Part shown: positions 1-9,107 of the stretch, piece by piece
Position numbering within the stretch: the stretch's first letter is position 1
Layout: every line of letters begins with the position of its first letter
Translations under genes and position numbers: made by a program
Notes under the pieces: generated by a model
Database searches by the model: none
What the model was told of the DNA's origin: nothing
The model's input: only the letters and a program-made list of their open reading frames with translations
Source of the DNA: an uncultured Bacteroidota bacterium
GTDB taxonomy: Bacteria > Bacteroidota > Bacteroidia > Flavobacteriales > Flavobacteriaceae
Direction: 5' to 3'
DNA: 64,000 bases
NCBI GenBank assembly: GCA_902544085.1
Contig: CACCAP010000001.1
Coordinates: 1 to 64,000 of the forward strand

Positions 1-2040
1 ATCGATTGTGGTAAAATCAACTTCGCTAGCTCCCTGGTTAACTAGTGAAAAGTCATCTATATAATAATCTATACCTTCAGAATTAGAGACTGGTGGACCT
101 TTTACAAAAAAGAAACTATTGTTGTCCATTTCGGAATGTGTGTAATCAGCAGATAATCTAGTCCATTCGGAGCTACTAATTTCAATTGGACTTGTTAGGG
201 AATTAGATGATCCTTCCCCATCAACAATCTTTCTAATCATCAATTGCGCAGTTCCCGATTGTCCCTCAGGGAGTTTAACGTAAATAAACATAGAGTACGA
301 ACTCCCAACTTCAAGTTGACTGATGTTATATTTAGCACTATGAAAATCTTTGGTTCTTCCATAAACCTTCAAACTTTGATTTCCGGTTTTTGAATCTTCA
401 CTAGTTAAAGAAACGTCATTATTATCATTTGCAGTTGACCATGCAGACCACCCGCCTAATGAACTCTCAAAACTTGAATAGGATAAAACATCAGCTGGTG
501 GTACTGGTCTAAGATTTCCAAGTATATCTTTTTCTGGTGTATTAGTCTGTTCTCCAGCATTTATTGCAGGTGAATCACTTTGTAATTGAAAATTTGTTGA
601 TGCCATGTCTATTGGCCCATTGACACTACGTGGTGCATTAACAAAAGAAATAGGGTCCTTATAATTACTACTGCTAAAATCTACATCAGTAATTATCTGA
701 TTGTCATCTGTTACCCAGCTATGAGTGACATATTTTCCTGTTTGTTGACTTGTATATCCAGGCAATTTTCCATTTACAAAAATATTATTGTTGGCCTCTT
801 TTACATTTCCATCACTTTGTTGATTTTGAATTTGCATTGCGAAAAAATCATACTCTCTGGTGACAACTATATTATTAACTACAGTTACATTTTTAAAGTA
901 ATTTGCTTTGATTCCAGCGACCTTTTGACCTCTATGAGCTGGATTACCTTCACTTACAGATATATCTTGAATAATCTCATGAACTCCATTAAAATAAATT
1001 GTATTATTTCTAATAAGAGCTGAACTACCCTCAGAGCGATCAAAATTTATCCCATTTTTTCCGTTATTAACACATAAATTATTTTCAAATAAAAAGGTAC
1101 CATAATAGTCATCGTCGCTTCTAGTTACATAAAGGCCCTGTCCATCCAGGATAGTTGAATAATCAGCATTTCCATAACTTCCACTGGGGGGATTTCCATT
1201 GGGCGGGATTTTTCCACCTGTCATGTAAAAAGGAATCCTATTCCAATTATTGTAAACAACATTTCCCCTAATTATCATTTTAATGTCATCATTATTATCA
1301 GATTCATTCAGTGCTTTTGATTCAGCGAATACTATGGCGCTTGATGCATTAGATGTCCACCATGTTGTGTTGTAAACTGTATTATTCTCGATTGTTATGT
1401 GATCACTGTCATTAAATCTAATTCCGGAACCAGTTGTATGATGAACCACATTATTTCTAACTATTATGTGATGATGAAGAAAATTTTGGCTAAAACCTCC
1501 CCAGATACCAAAACTTGCAAAAAAACTGTGATTATAATTCAAACCCTCTTGGTCAGCTTTTACCTTCCATCTTCGGTCTGCAATTGCTTGATTGTAGTTT
1601 ATCGACGCACCAGGGCCTTCAATTTCAAAACCTTCAATAATAATATAACTCTGCGGACCATTTATTAATATACCTCCTCTCCCATCAAATTTTATTTTGG
1701 GGCTATGTCCTGGAAGATTTCTTAATGTAATGTAATTTCCAGGGGTTCCAGATTTATTTATGATTACTGCTGGAGGATTATTCATATTGGTACTTTGAGA
1801 TCCATCGGATGAATGAGGATTTGCTGTACCAAAATTTGGATTATTATATAAGCCATTCATAACATAAATTGTACCACCAGGCTCAACATTTTCTATAGCC
1901 TTGGCTATTGATGAAAATGGAAAATTCTCGGACTCACCATTGTTATTGTTATCTCCTTGGGAACTAGATACGTAAAAATTTTTTTGTGCTTGTGCTAATG
2001 AACTTAAAAAAAGAAAAAAGAAAAAAAATAATTTATACAC
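1..2040 (-). CDS. Secreted right-handed beta-helix protein with CBM-like domain (partial, C-terminus outside window)
   Basis: The frame is open for 680 codons from a GTG at 2040 to the window edge; the codon two before the GTG is a stop and no in-frame ATG lies near. The N-terminus is a signal peptide: one Lys, a Phe/Leu-rich core, then a likely cut after SLAQA. Residues about 20-450 carry Asn-rich beta-helix rungs of the type IRNNT, ITIENNTVYN and VVNNIVV, opening with the FYVSSSQGDNNNNG start and a PGGTIYV segment common in polysaccharide-lyase-like and DUF1565 proteins. After a linker with LGNLRPVPPADVL, residues about 510-670 look like a CBM4/9-type jelly roll (FESSLGGWSAW, YYIDDFSL). It probably binds or cleaves a polysaccharide outside the cell, but no catalytic residues can be assigned. 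Any sorting tail would lie beyond the window. The A/T-run near the start makes an indel there possible. Confidence 0.8.
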   Translation of the reverse strand, partial: MYKLFFFFFLFLSSLAQAQKNFYVSSSQGDNNNNGESENFPFSSIAKAIENVEPGGTIYVMNGLYNNPNFGTANPHSSDGSQSTNMNNPPAVIINKSGTPGNYITLRNLPGHSPKIKFDGRGGILINGPQSYIIIEGFEIEGPGASINYNQAIADRRWKVKADQEGLNYNHSFFASFGIWGGFSQNFLHHHIIVRNNVVHHTTGSGIRFNDSDHITIENNTVYNTTWWTSNASSAIVFAESKALNESDNNDDIKMIIRGNVVYNNWNRIPFYMTGGKIPPNGNPPSGSYGNADYSTILDGQGLYVTRSDDDYYGTFLFENNLCVNNGKNGINFDRSEGSSALIRNNTIYFNGVHEIIQDISVSEGNPAHRGQKVAGIKANYFKNVTVVNNIVVTREYDFFAMQIQNQQSDGNVKEANNNIFVNGKLPGYTSQQTGKYVTHSWVTDDNQIITDVDFSSSNYKDPISFVNAPRSVNGPIDMASTNFQLQSDSPAINAGEQTNTPEKDILGNLRPVPPADVLSYSSFESSLGGWSAWSTANDNNDVSLTSEDSKTGNQSLKVYGRTKDFHSAKYNISQLEVGSSYSMFIYVKLPEGQSGTAQLMIRKIVDGEGSSNSLTSPIEISSSEWTRLSADYTHSEMDNNSFFFVKGPPVSNSEGIDYYIDDFSLVNQGASEVDFTTID

Positions 2041-2051
2041 ATTTTAAAATT

Positions 2052-2080
2052 AAAAAAAAAGCCTGTAGAAACAGGCTTTT
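2052..2080 (-). terminator. Rho-independent terminator of the lpx-fabG-prohibitin operon
   Basis: A perfect hairpin (GCCTGT / ACAGGC, loop AGAA, extended by A-T pairs) is followed on the minus strand by nine T. It lies 21 bp past the prohibitin-like stop codon and just before the start of the beta-helix gene, so it separates the two leftward units. Confidence 0.85.
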
Positions 2081-2100
2081 GATTAGTTTTTATATATGTA

Positions 2101-2919
2101 TTATTGATTTCCCAGTATGAGAGGGAGCCCATCTTCACCAGATCCAACCACAACGACTTTAGAGTTTGGAGATTCAGCAAGTTTTAATGTTGCTTCAATT
2201 CCTTTGTCCCTCAAAATATTCGATGTAAGCGAACTGTTTAAGATTCTATTTGCATTTGCTTTACCTTCTGCATCAATTCTTAATTTTTCCGCCTCTTGTC
2301 TAGCTTTTTCTAAACGAAACACATACTCTAGCGCTTCTTGTTCCTGAGTTAATTTTCTCTCAATTGCGGCTTTGATGTTTGATGGTAGAGTTACATCACG
2401 AACTAAAACAGAGTTGATTTGTACAAACTGTTCTTCTACATCTCCTCTAAGTCTGTCAAAAATTTCATTTTGGATTGCATCTCTTTTGGTTGAATACAAT
2501 TGCTCAGGTGTATATTGACCAACAACACTTCTAGCTACCGCTCTAAGGGATGGTATAATAACGACCTGCAAATAGTTTAATCCTTTTGTTTGATGTAATT
2601 TTCCTAAGTCAGAAATTTTGGGTTGATACAAAACTGAAATATCTAAAGAAATATCCAAACCGTTAGATGATAAAACCTGCATTTTACTTTCAAAAACTTC
2701 TTGTTGTTTTACATTGTAGACATATAAATCATTCCAAGGAGCAATTATGTGAAAACCTTCTCCCTTTGGGGGTTGATCTGTCACAACACCACCACCAAAT
2801 GTTTTAAATAAAACCCCAGCTTCACCATAGCCAATATTTACAAATGATTTCATTGCAAAAATGAATAGTAATAATCCACCCACCAAAACGGGTAAACCTA
2901 ATTTTGAATAACGTTCCAT
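2101..2919 (-). CDS. Prohibitin-like SPFH-domain membrane protein
   Basis: The protein has 272 aa, with one N-terminal membrane segment (residues about 8-28, LPVLVGGLLLFIFAM) followed by an SPFH/band-7 domain containing GEAGVLFKTFGGG and GFHIIAPW near residues 33-62. A C-terminal charged coiled coil has LTQEQEALEYVFRLEKARQEA near residues 190-212. This order is that of bacterial prohibitin homologues, which form ring-shaped membrane scaffolds and often modulate membrane proteases; the precise role here is unknown. It is the last gene of the leftward lpxD-to-fabG operon, 10 bp after fabG, and is followed by a strong terminator. Confidence 0.85.
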   Translation of the reverse strand: MERYSKLGLPVLVGGLLLFIFAMKSFVNIGYGEAGVLFKTFGGGVVTDQPPKGEGFHIIAPWNDLYVYNVKQQEVFESKMQVLSSNGLDISLDISVLYQPKISDLGKLHQTKGLNYLQVVIIPSLRAVARSVVGQYTPEQLYSTKRDAIQNEIFDRLRGDVEEQFVQINSVLVRDVTLPSNIKAAIERKLTQEQEALEYVFRLEKARQEAEKLRIDAEGKANANRILNSSLTSNILRDKGIEATLKLAESPNSKVVVVGSGEDGLPLILGNQ

Positions 2920-2929
2920 ATTTTTTTTT

Positions 2930-3676
2930 TTAAGTTAAAAGTCCACCATCAACATTGATGACTTGACCTGTTACATATGATGACAAATCTGATGCCAAAA
3001 ATATGCATACATTGGCAACATCAACAGGGTTTCCTGATCTCTTGAGGGGAATATTATTTATCCAGTCCTCTGTAACTGACTCGGACAACTTGTCAGTCAT
3101 TTCGGTTGCAATAAAGCCAGGTGCGATAACATTGCATCTGATATTCCTTGAACCAAGCTCAAGTGCAATAGATTTTGAAAAACCTATTATTCCAGATTTT
3201 GAAGCTGCATAGTTTGATTGTCCTGCATTCCCTTTAACACCTACAACGGAGCTCATATTGATTATACTACCATTTCTATTTTTTAAAAAATGTCTTAGAC
3301 AAGCTTTGGTCATATTAAAAACAGAATTCAAATTGACTTTTATTACTTTTTCAAAATCATCTTCCGACATCCTCATAAGAAGATTATCTTTAGTAATTCC
3401 AGCATTATTAATCAAAACATCTATAGAGCCCAAATCATTTAAAACATCGTCAACTAATTTTTCACATTCAACTAATATAGAGGCATCACTTTGATAAGCT
3501 TTACACTTGTTTTTCGATGAATTTAATTCTTTAACTATTTCGTTAGCCAAAGACGCAGATGATGAATAGGTAAATGCAACATTCGCACCTTGTTCTATAA
3601 GTGAACTAACAATTCCTTTTCCGATTCCTCTACTACCCCCTGTAATTAATATATTTTTTTTAGATAATAATTTCAT
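2930..3676 (-). CDS. fabG: 3-oxoacyl-[acyl-carrier-protein] reductase
   Basis: This short-chain dehydrogenase of 248 aa reduces 3-oxoacyl-ACP with NADPH in cytoplasmic fatty acid synthesis. The Rossmann glycine motif GGSRGIGKG is at residues about 13-21, NNAG follows near residue 90, the catalytic Ser lies in MSSVVG, and YAASK supplies the catalytic Tyr and Lys. The VINVDGGLLT tail is typical of FabG. The ATG shares one base with the sucD stop codon (TAATG), so the two genes are probably translationally coupled. It shares an operon with the FabZ part of the lpxC-fabZ gene, fitting a fatty acid role. A related SDR activity cannot be excluded. Confidence 0.88.
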   Translation of the reverse strand: MKLLSKKNILITGGSRGIGKGIVSSLIEQGANVAFTYSSSASLANEIVKELNSSKNKCKAYQSDASILVECEKLVDDVLNDLGSIDVLINNAGITKDNLLMRMSEDDFEKVIKVNLNSVFNMTKACLRHFLKNRNGSIINMSSVVGVKGNAGQSNYAASKSGIIGFSKSIALELGSRNIRCNVIAPGFIATEMTDKLSESVTEDWINNIPLKRSGNPVDVANVCIFLASDLSSYVTGQVINVDGGLLT

Positions 3677-4548
3677 TATTTTAAAACTTTTTTAACCATT
3701 TCTCCGATGTTTGCAGGCGAATCTACGACATGAATTCCACAACTTTTTAAAATCTCTTTTTTTGCTTCAGCAGTATCGTCTTTACCTCCAACTATGGCAC
3801 CCGCGTGACCCATTGTTCTGCCCTTTGGTGCAGTTTGACCAGCAATAAAGCCAACAACTGGTTTCTTAATCTCTGAATCTTTAATCCAATTTGCAGCATC
3901 AGCTTCCAACTGACCACCTATTTCACCAATTAAAACAACACAATCGGTGGAATCATCCTCAAAAAATAACTCAACAGCATCACGAACAGTTGTTCCTATT
4001 ATTGGATCTCCTCCAATCCCGATTGCTGTTGAAATACCATAACCTGCCTTTGTAATTTGATCGGCTGCCTCATATGTCAGTGTTCCTGATTTAGAGACTA
4101 AGCCAACTCGACCGCTTTTAAAAACAAATCCTGGCATAATACCAACTTTTGCTTCATCTGGTGTTATCAAACCTGGACAATTAGGACCTATCAATCTACA
4201 ATCTCTATTCTTAATGTATGCAAAAACTTTTGACATATCACTAATTGGTATACCTTCAGTTATTGCAACTATCACCTTTATACCTGCATCACAAGCCTCC
4301 ATAATGGCATCAGCAGCAAATCCTGCAGGAACAAAAATTATTGAGGTGTCAGCATCAGTTTGATGAACCGCTTGTTCAACGGTATTGAAGACTGGTTTTC
4401 CTAGATGTGTTTTTCCTCCTTTTCCCGGTGTTACACCTCCAACAATATTAGTTCCGTAACTGATCATCTGTTCGGAATGAAAGGTTCCTTCTGAACCGGT
4501 AAAACCCTGAACAATAATCTTTGAATATTTATTAACCAGAATGCTCAT
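3676..4548 (-). CDS. sucD: Succinyl-CoA synthetase alpha subunit
   Basis: The protein has 290 aa, the usual length. It forms succinyl-CoA with the SucB-type beta subunit and nucleotide triphosphate in the TCA cycle. Visible motifs are the CoA-binding [14 protein letters not shown] near residues 15-28, GPNCPGLI near residue 121, and the phosphohistidine loop GHAGAIVGG near residue 247. The beta subunit gene is not in the window, so the pair is split on this chromosome. It sits between efp and fabG with no intergenic space on either side, in the gene order commonly seen in Flavobacteriia. Confidence 0.95.
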   Translation of the reverse strand: MSILVNKYSKIIVQGFTGSEGTFHSEQMISYGTNIVGGVTPGKGGKTHLGKPVFNTVEQAVHQTDADTSIIFVPAGFAADAIMEACDAGIKVIVAITEGIPISDMSKVFAYIKNRDCRLIGPNCPGLITPDEAKVGIMPGFVFKSGRVGLVSKSGTLTYEAADQITKAGYGISTAIGIGGDPIIGTTVRDAVELFFEDDSTDCVVLIGEIGGQLEADAANWIKDSEIKKPVVGFIAGQTAPKGRTMGHAGAIVGGKDDTAEAKKEILKSCGIHVVDSPANIGEMVKKVLK

Positions 4549-5115
4549 CTATTCCTTTATTCTTTCAATATAAATCCCTTTTTCAGTATCAACTTTTATT
4601 TTATCACCTTCATTTATAAAAAGTGGCACATTAATTTCAGCACCTGTCTCCAACTTTGCAGGTTTAGTTGCATTTGTTGCTGTATTTCCTTTAACTCCGG
4701 GTTCTGAACTTAATACCTCTAAAATTACGTTTTGAGGCATTTCAACTGAAAGAACATTGGAATTTTCAGTATTTATGATTATCGTAACCAGTAATCCTTC
4801 TTTCAAAAATTTAACACTATCAATCTGATTTCTACTTACCTCAATTTGATTGTAGTCTTCATTGTTCATAAAATGATAGGTATCTCCATCTGAGTATAAA
4901 AACTGATATTTTCTATTTTCAACTCTGATATCTTCAATTTTATGACCAGATGGAAAAGTTTTGTCAATTACTTTTCCAGTTGTTACACTCTTAATTTTTG
5001 TTCTTACAAAAGCGGGGCCCTTTCCTGGTTTGACATGGAGAAATTCTATAATCTTATATATATCAGAATTTAGTTTGATACAAAGCCCTTTTTTTATGTC
5101 AGATGTTGATGCCAT
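4549..5115 (-). CDS. efp: Translation elongation factor P
   Basis: The 188-aa protein has the three-domain EF-P layout; EF-P rescues ribosomes stalled at consecutive prolines. The N-terminal KOW-like domain carries the loop KPGKGPAFVRTK, with Lys32 at the position that is modified in many bacteria. The C-terminal OB domains include GLLVTI, VEMPQNVILEV and the signature GVKGNTATNATKPAKLETG near residues 140-158. It is directly followed by sucD and preceded by lpxA with no spacer, so it is carried in the lipid A operon. Confidence 0.96.
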   Translation of the reverse strand: MASTSDIKKGLCIKLNSDIYKIIEFLHVKPGKGPAFVRTKIKSVTTGKVIDKTFPSGHKIEDIRVENRKYQFLYSDGDTYHFMNNEDYNQIEVSRNQIDSVKFLKEGLLVTIIINTENSNVLSVEMPQNVILEVLSSEPGVKGNTATNATKPAKLETGAEINVPLFINEGDKIKVDTEKGIYIERIKE

Positions 5116-5898
5116 TTAATTTTGAATGTATCCTTTCATTATACCCCTTTGAGAGTTTTTAATAAATAATAATATTTCATCTCTTTCTTTAGTAGCCTCA
5201 ACTTCAGCCTCTATTATATTTATTGCCTGAGTGTTATTATATCTTTTTTGATAAAGAATTCTGTAAATATTTTGTATACTTTTTATCGTATCATTATCAA
5301 AACCTCTTCTTCTCAATCCCACTGAATTTATACCAACATAAGAAAGTGGTTCTCGTGCAGCTTTAACATATGGCGGAATATCCTTTCTGACAAGAGACCC
5401 ACCAGCTACAAAAGAGTGTCTACCAATTGAGCAGAATTGATGAACAGCAACCATACCAGCAAGGGTTACATAATTGCCTACTGTTACGTGACCCGCTAAT
5501 GTTGAATTATTTGAAAAAATACAATAATCCCCTAAAATGCAATCATGGGCAATGTGCGAATAAGCCATGATTAAGCAGTTTTTACCAATTTTAGTGCTAT
5601 TTCGATATGATGTTCCTCTATTAATGGTAACGCACTCTCTGATGATAGTATTATCTCCAATTATTGCCGTGGTTTCCTCACCTTTAAATTTTAAATCTTG
5701 TGGAACTGCAGAGATAACTGCTCCTGGATATATTGAACAATTCTTTCCGATTCTTGCGCCTTCCATTATTGTAACATTGGATCCAATCCATGTACCTTCT
5801 CCAATAATAACATTATTACCAATAGTTGAATAAGGCTCAACAACTACTGTTTTTGCAATTTTAGCACCAGGATGTACATATGATAATGGTTGATTCAT
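5116..5898 (-). CDS. lpxA: UDP-N-acetylglucosamine acyltransferase
   Basis: This cytoplasmic hexapeptide-repeat acyltransferase of 260 aa performs the first step of lipid A synthesis, adding a 3-hydroxyacyl chain from ACP to UDP-GlcNAc. Residues about 1-185 form a left-handed beta helix with repeats such as IGNNVIIGEGTWIGSNV. The catalytic His lies in the AYSHIAHDC region, and HQFCSIGRHSFVAGG is typical of LpxA. A helical C-terminus follows (RRRGFDNDTIKSIQNIYRIL). The gene lies directly after lpxC-fabZ, which makes the alternative LpxD assignment unlikely. Confidence 0.95.
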   Translation of the reverse strand: MNQPLSYVHPGAKIAKTVVVEPYSTIGNNVIIGEGTWIGSNVTIMEGARIGKNCSIYPGAVISAVPQDLKFKGEETTAIIGDNTIIRECVTINRGTSYRNSTKIGKNCLIMAYSHIAHDCILGDYCIFSNNSTLAGHVTVGNYVTLAGMVAVHQFCSIGRHSFVAGGSLVRKDIPPYVKAAREPLSYVGINSVGLRRRGFDNDTIKSIQNIYRILYQKRYNNTQAINIIEAEVEATKERDEILLFIKNSQRGIMKGYIQN

Positions 5899-5899
5899 A

Positions 5900-7288
5900 T
5901 TATTTTTTTAAAATTTTTGCTTTCATTTCGGCCTCAGTAACAAGCTCATCATTAACATACGCCTTTGCTATCATGTGACTAATTCCTCTTCTAATTGGTG
6001 AAATTAATTCTAATTTAAAAATAAGAACATCACCAGGTAAAACAGGACGTTTAAATTTTGCATTTTCAATTCTGCCAAAGAAAGTTAGATAATTCTCAGG
6101 ATTCTCGAATGTGCTCAAAACTAAAACACCTCCAACTTGAGCCATTGCCTCAATTATTAAGACCCCTGGCATGACAGGTCTTCCAGGAAAATGTCCCTTA
6201 AAGTATGGTTCATTTGGAGACACATATTTCACACCAGTAATTGTATTTTCTGTCAAATCAAGAATATTATCAATAAATATGAAGGGAGGTCTGTGAGGAA
6301 GAATATTCATTATTTGTTCTTGGTTCATTAAAGCATTCTTCTTAAAAGTTTCTGTCTTGTTTTCTAACTCTTCTTGTTTTTTAATAATTCCTGATACTTT
6401 TTTTGCAAATTGTGTATTGATGTAATGACCTGGTTTTTTAGCGATAACCTTTCCTCTTATTCTTTTACCAATCAGAGCAAGATCTCCCAAAACGTCTAAC
6501 AATTTGTGTCTAGCCGCTTCATTTTGATAGTGTAAATTTAAATTATCCAGAATACCATTTGATTTTACTGAAACTGACTTTCTGTTGAACGCCTTTTTTA
6601 ATTTGTCCATTGTTTTGTCAGAAATCTTCTTGTCAACATATACAATTGCATTATTTAAATCACCACCTTTTATTAAATTATTTTCCAATAACATTTCAAT
6701 TTCATGTAAAAAACTAAATGTCCTTGCATTAGCAAAATCTGTTTTGAAATCTTTGAGATCATTAAGTGTAGCATTCTGAGTTCCAAGTACTTTAGTTTCA
6801 TAATCTACCATTGTTATGACCTGATAACTGTCAGATGGAATCAATGTTATTTCACTGCCGCTTTCTTCATCGTAATAATGTATTATTTCTTTAATGACAA
6901 ATTCATTCCTTAACTTAGTTTGCTTCAAAATACCTACCTTCTCAAGTGCTTTTACAAAATATTTTGATGAACCATCCATAATTGGTGGTTCTTCAGCATC
7001 AATTTCGATTATCACATTATCAATCTCCAATCCAACCAAAGCGGCCAAAACGTGTTCTGTTGTTTTTAACTTTATACCATCTTTTTCCAATGTGGTCCCT
7101 CTTTTTGTCTCACATACATAATCTGAAAGAGCTCTTATTAGTGGTTTACCTGGAAGGTCAACTCTTGAAAAAACATAACCTGTGTCCTCCTTTGCTGGCT
7201 TAAAAGTGAGAGATACATCTTTTCCAGTATGAATACCAACACCATTTAACTTAATCGAGTCTTTTATTGTTGTTTGCAGGTTAGACAT
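5900..7288 (-). CDS. lpxC-fabZ: Bifunctional UDP-3-O-acyl-GlcNAc deacetylase / 3-hydroxyacyl-ACP dehydratase
   Basis: This is a 462-aa fusion. Residues 1-305 are LpxC, the zinc deacetylase committing UDP-GlcNAc to lipid A: the start has GVGIHTGK, TTEHVLAAL carries the first zinc His, and HKLLDVLGDLALIG carries zinc and catalytic residues. Residues about 320-462 are FabZ, with LPHRPPFIFID, the active-site GHFPGRPVMPGV and EAMAQ. The fusion is known from Bacteroidota and couples lipid A and fatty acid synthesis, which compete for 3-hydroxyacyl-ACP. It is flanked by lpxD (2-bp gap) and lpxA (1-bp gap). Confidence 0.96.
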   Translation of the reverse strand: MSNLQTTIKDSIKLNGVGIHTGKDVSLTFKPAKEDTGYVFSRVDLPGKPLIRALSDYVCETKRGTTLEKDGIKLKTTEHVLAALVGLEIDNVIIEIDAEEPPIMDGSSKYFVKALEKVGILKQTKLRNEFVIKEIIHYYDEESGSEITLIPSDSYQVITMVDYETKVLGTQNATLNDLKDFKTDFANARTFSFLHEIEMLLENNLIKGGDLNNAIVYVDKKISDKTMDKLKKAFNRKSVSVKSNGILDNLNLHYQNEAARHKLLDVLGDLALIGKRIRGKVIAKKPGHYINTQFAKKVSGIIKKQEELENKTETFKKNALMNQEQIMNILPHRPPFIFIDNILDLTENTITGVKYVSPNEPYFKGHFPGRPVMPGVLIIEAMAQVGGVLVLSTFENPENYLTFFGRIENAKFKRPVLPGDVLIFKLELISPIRRGISHMIAKAYVNDELVTEAEMKAKILKK

Positions 7289-7290
7289 CT

Positions 7291-8304
7291 CTATTTTTTT
7301 AATAATTTGTCAATTACCTTCATGATATTCGGAAAGTTTTTAAAGTGCACATAAGACTTGTTGTAATCCATATAATTTATTGCAGGAAAACCCATTACTT
7401 TACTATCAGAATCAAGATTTTTCAAAACGCCTGTTTTTGCCTGAATCTGAACCCTATCTCCAATTTTTAAATGTCCAGCAATACCAGCTTGGCCACCAAT
7501 TAGACAATCACTACCTACTACTGTTGAGCCCGCAACACCAACTTGTGCAGCAATACAGGTGTTTTTACCAATTATTACATTGTGTGCTATTTGAACTAGG
7601 TTATCAATTTTAACACCATTCATAATTTTAGTTGATCCTAAAGTTGCACGATCAATTGAACAGTTTGAACCGATTTCAACATTATCCTCTATTACGACAT
7701 TGCCTGAGTGAATTACCTTTAAGTTTTTTCCATTTTTATCTTTATTAAATCCAAATCCGTCAGATCCGATGACAGTTCCCGAGTGTATTATGCAATTATT
7801 TCCAATTACGCTATTGTCGTAAATGTTAACATTTGAAAAAATTTTACAATTTTTTCCAATTTTGACATTTTTACCAATTGATACATTACAGCCAATTTTT
7901 GTGTTGTCATTAATCTCAACATTATCCTCAATGACAGTATATGAGCCAATGTAGATATCACTACCAATCTTAGATGATTTATTTACTTCAGCATTCTTTG
8001 AGATACCTTTTTCATCGTCCTTTTGGCTTTCAAAATATTCTAAGAGTTGTGAAAATGCTAGGTTGGGATCGTTAACTCTTATGAGTGTAGGATTAATTTC
8101 CTTTTTTTTCTCTAGATTTCTATTTACTATAATTATTGATGCTTTAGATGAGTATAGGTATCTATTATATTTTGGGTTACCTAAGAAGGAAAGTGAATTT
8201 TTATCACCGTTTTCTATCTTTGATAGCTTTGTAATTGTCGATTTTTTATCACCATCTACAACCCCACCTACAATACTTGCAACGTCTGATGCGCTTAATT
8301 TCAT
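7291..8304 (-). CDS. lpxD: UDP-3-O-acylglucosamine N-acyltransferase
   Basis: The protein has 337 aa. It transfers the second 3-hydroxyacyl chain to UDP-3-O-acylglucosamine in the cytoplasm. Residues 1-100 form the uridine-binding LpxD N-domain (LSASDVASIVGGVVDGD, SLSFLGNPKY). Residues about 105-290 are dense hexapeptide repeats (IGSDIYIGSYTVIEDNVEI), with the catalytic His region VQIAHNVIIGKNTCIAAQ. It is the first gene of the leftward operon. A TATTTTTG -7 box ends 5 nt before the ATG, so the mRNA may be leaderless. Confidence 0.95.
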   Translation of the reverse strand: MKLSASDVASIVGGVVDGDKKSTITKLSKIENGDKNSLSFLGNPKYNRYLYSSKASIIIVNRNLEKKKEINPTLIRVNDPNLAFSQLLEYFESQKDDEKGISKNAEVNKSSKIGSDIYIGSYTVIEDNVEINDNTKIGCNVSIGKNVKIGKNCKIFSNVNIYDNSVIGNNCIIHSGTVIGSDGFGFNKDKNGKNLKVIHSGNVVIEDNVEIGSNCSIDRATLGSTKIMNGVKIDNLVQIAHNVIIGKNTCIAAQVGVAGSTVVGSDCLIGGQAGIAGHLKIGDRVQIQAKTGVLKNLDSDSKVMGFPAINYMDYNKSYVHFKNFPNIMKVIDKLLKK

Positions 8305-8309
8305 CTGGG

Positions 8310-8317
8310 CAAAAATA
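8310..8317 (-). promoter_or_regulatory. Predicted -7 promoter box of the lpxD operon
   Basis: The box reads TATTTTTG on the minus strand and matches the Bacteroidota consensus TAnnTTTG. It ends 5 nt before the lpxD ATG, so transcription would begin at or next to the start codon. No clear -33 TTG is seen. Confidence 0.5.
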
Positions 8318-8359
8318 AAAAAATTAATTATGAAAAAAGGATAATGAAGAATTAGTAAT

Positions 8360-8367
8360 TAATTTTG
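8360..8367 (+). promoter_or_regulatory. Predicted -7 promoter box of tsaE
   Basis: The box TAATTTTG matches TAnnTTTG. It ends 5 nt before the tsaE ATG at 8373, the same spacing as the divergent lpxD box 43 bp away. No -33 TTG is visible. Confidence 0.5.
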
Positions 8368-8372
8368 CTAAT

Positions 8373-8789
8373 ATGGAATTTATTTACAGTTATCTTGATA
8401 TTCATGATTTCGCAAAAAAAATTGCACCACTTCTTAGGCATAAGTTGGTTTTTCTTGAGGGTGAATTGGGAAGTGGCAAAACAACTTTAATAAAACAAAT
8501 TTGTAGGGAGTTGGGATTCAAAGATCAAGTTTCAAGCCCCACATTTCCCTTATTAAATATTTACAAGAACAATGAAAAAAACATCTATCATGCAGATCTA
8601 TACAGATTAAAAAATATCGAAGAAATTAATGAATTGGGTTTTTATGAAATAATGGAAAATAACAATTGGTTTTTTGTTGAATGGCCAGAATTGTTGTATG
8701 GTTCAATCGATTTTCCATATACAAAAATAAAAATCAAAAATGTTGACGATATTAAAAGGATTGTAACTTTAACATACAATGAACTTTAA
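8373..8789 (+). CDS. tsaE: tRNA threonylcarbamoyladenosine biosynthesis ATPase
   Basis: The 138-aa P-loop protein is the usual TsaE length. TsaE works with TsaB and TsaD to make t6A37 in ANN-decoding tRNAs. Walker A is GELGSGKTT near residues 30-38, the family motif SSPTFPLLNIY follows near residues 55-65, HADLYRL near residue 73, and FVEWPE near residue 104. It is divergent from lpxD and overlaps the following small gene by 11 bp. Confidence 0.94.
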   Translation: MEFIYSYLDIHDFAKKIAPLLRHKLVFLEGELGSGKTTLIKQICRELGFKDQVSSPTFPLLNIYKNNEKNIYHADLYRLKNIEEINELGFYEIMENNNWFFVEWPELLYGSIDFPYTKIKIKNVDDIKRIVTLTYNEL

Positions 8790-9078
8790 TAAAAGGCTTA
8801 GACTTTACATGTTCGGATTTATCTTTGGATGCTTGTTTGTTATGTTTATATATAACAGAAAAGACTCTGAATTTAACTATCTACCAAATGACAGAGTGAT
8901 TGGTGATTTTAAAAAGAAAAACATATATTTTGATAGTAGTTTTTACGGATTAGACACAATGAAATTATTAAACAGTTCTAAAGTTATTTTTTCAAAAAGT
9001 ATTATTAAAAAAATGATTGTAATAATTATTTTCTTGAGACTTCAATTAATAAAATACAACACAATTTTATTGCAATAA
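8779..9078 (+). CDS. DUF4258-like membrane-anchored protein, C-terminus frameshifted
   Basis: As read, the frame codes for 99 aa with an N-terminal membrane anchor (LYMFGFIFGCLFVMFIY) and a body YLPNDRVIGDFKKKNIYF typical of small flavobacterial DUF4258 proteins. After KVIFSKSIIKK the reading turns into an implausible hydrophobic tail. Adding one base to the A7 run at 9007-9013, or a -1 shift on it, continues instead as NDCNNYFLETSINKIQHNF and ends at 9128. That form has the polar Cys-containing end expected of the family. The tail would then overlap the convergent proline dehydrogenase gene by 21 bp. It may be a disrupted gene, a slippage product or an assembly error. The function is unknown. 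Confidence 0.65.
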   Translation: MNFNKRLRLYMFGFIFGCLFVMFIYNRKDSEFNYLPNDRVIGDFKKKNIYFDSSFYGLDTMKLLNSSKVIFSKSIIKKMIVIIIFLRLQLIKYNTILLQ

Positions 9079-9107
9079 GTTGTAACAAAGAAGTTAGATT
9101 TAAAAAT

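Noticed and set aside
721-1668. Rightward reading frames of 100 and 89 codons
   Set aside because: They are antisense to the continuous 680-codon beta-helix gene and look like no protein family.
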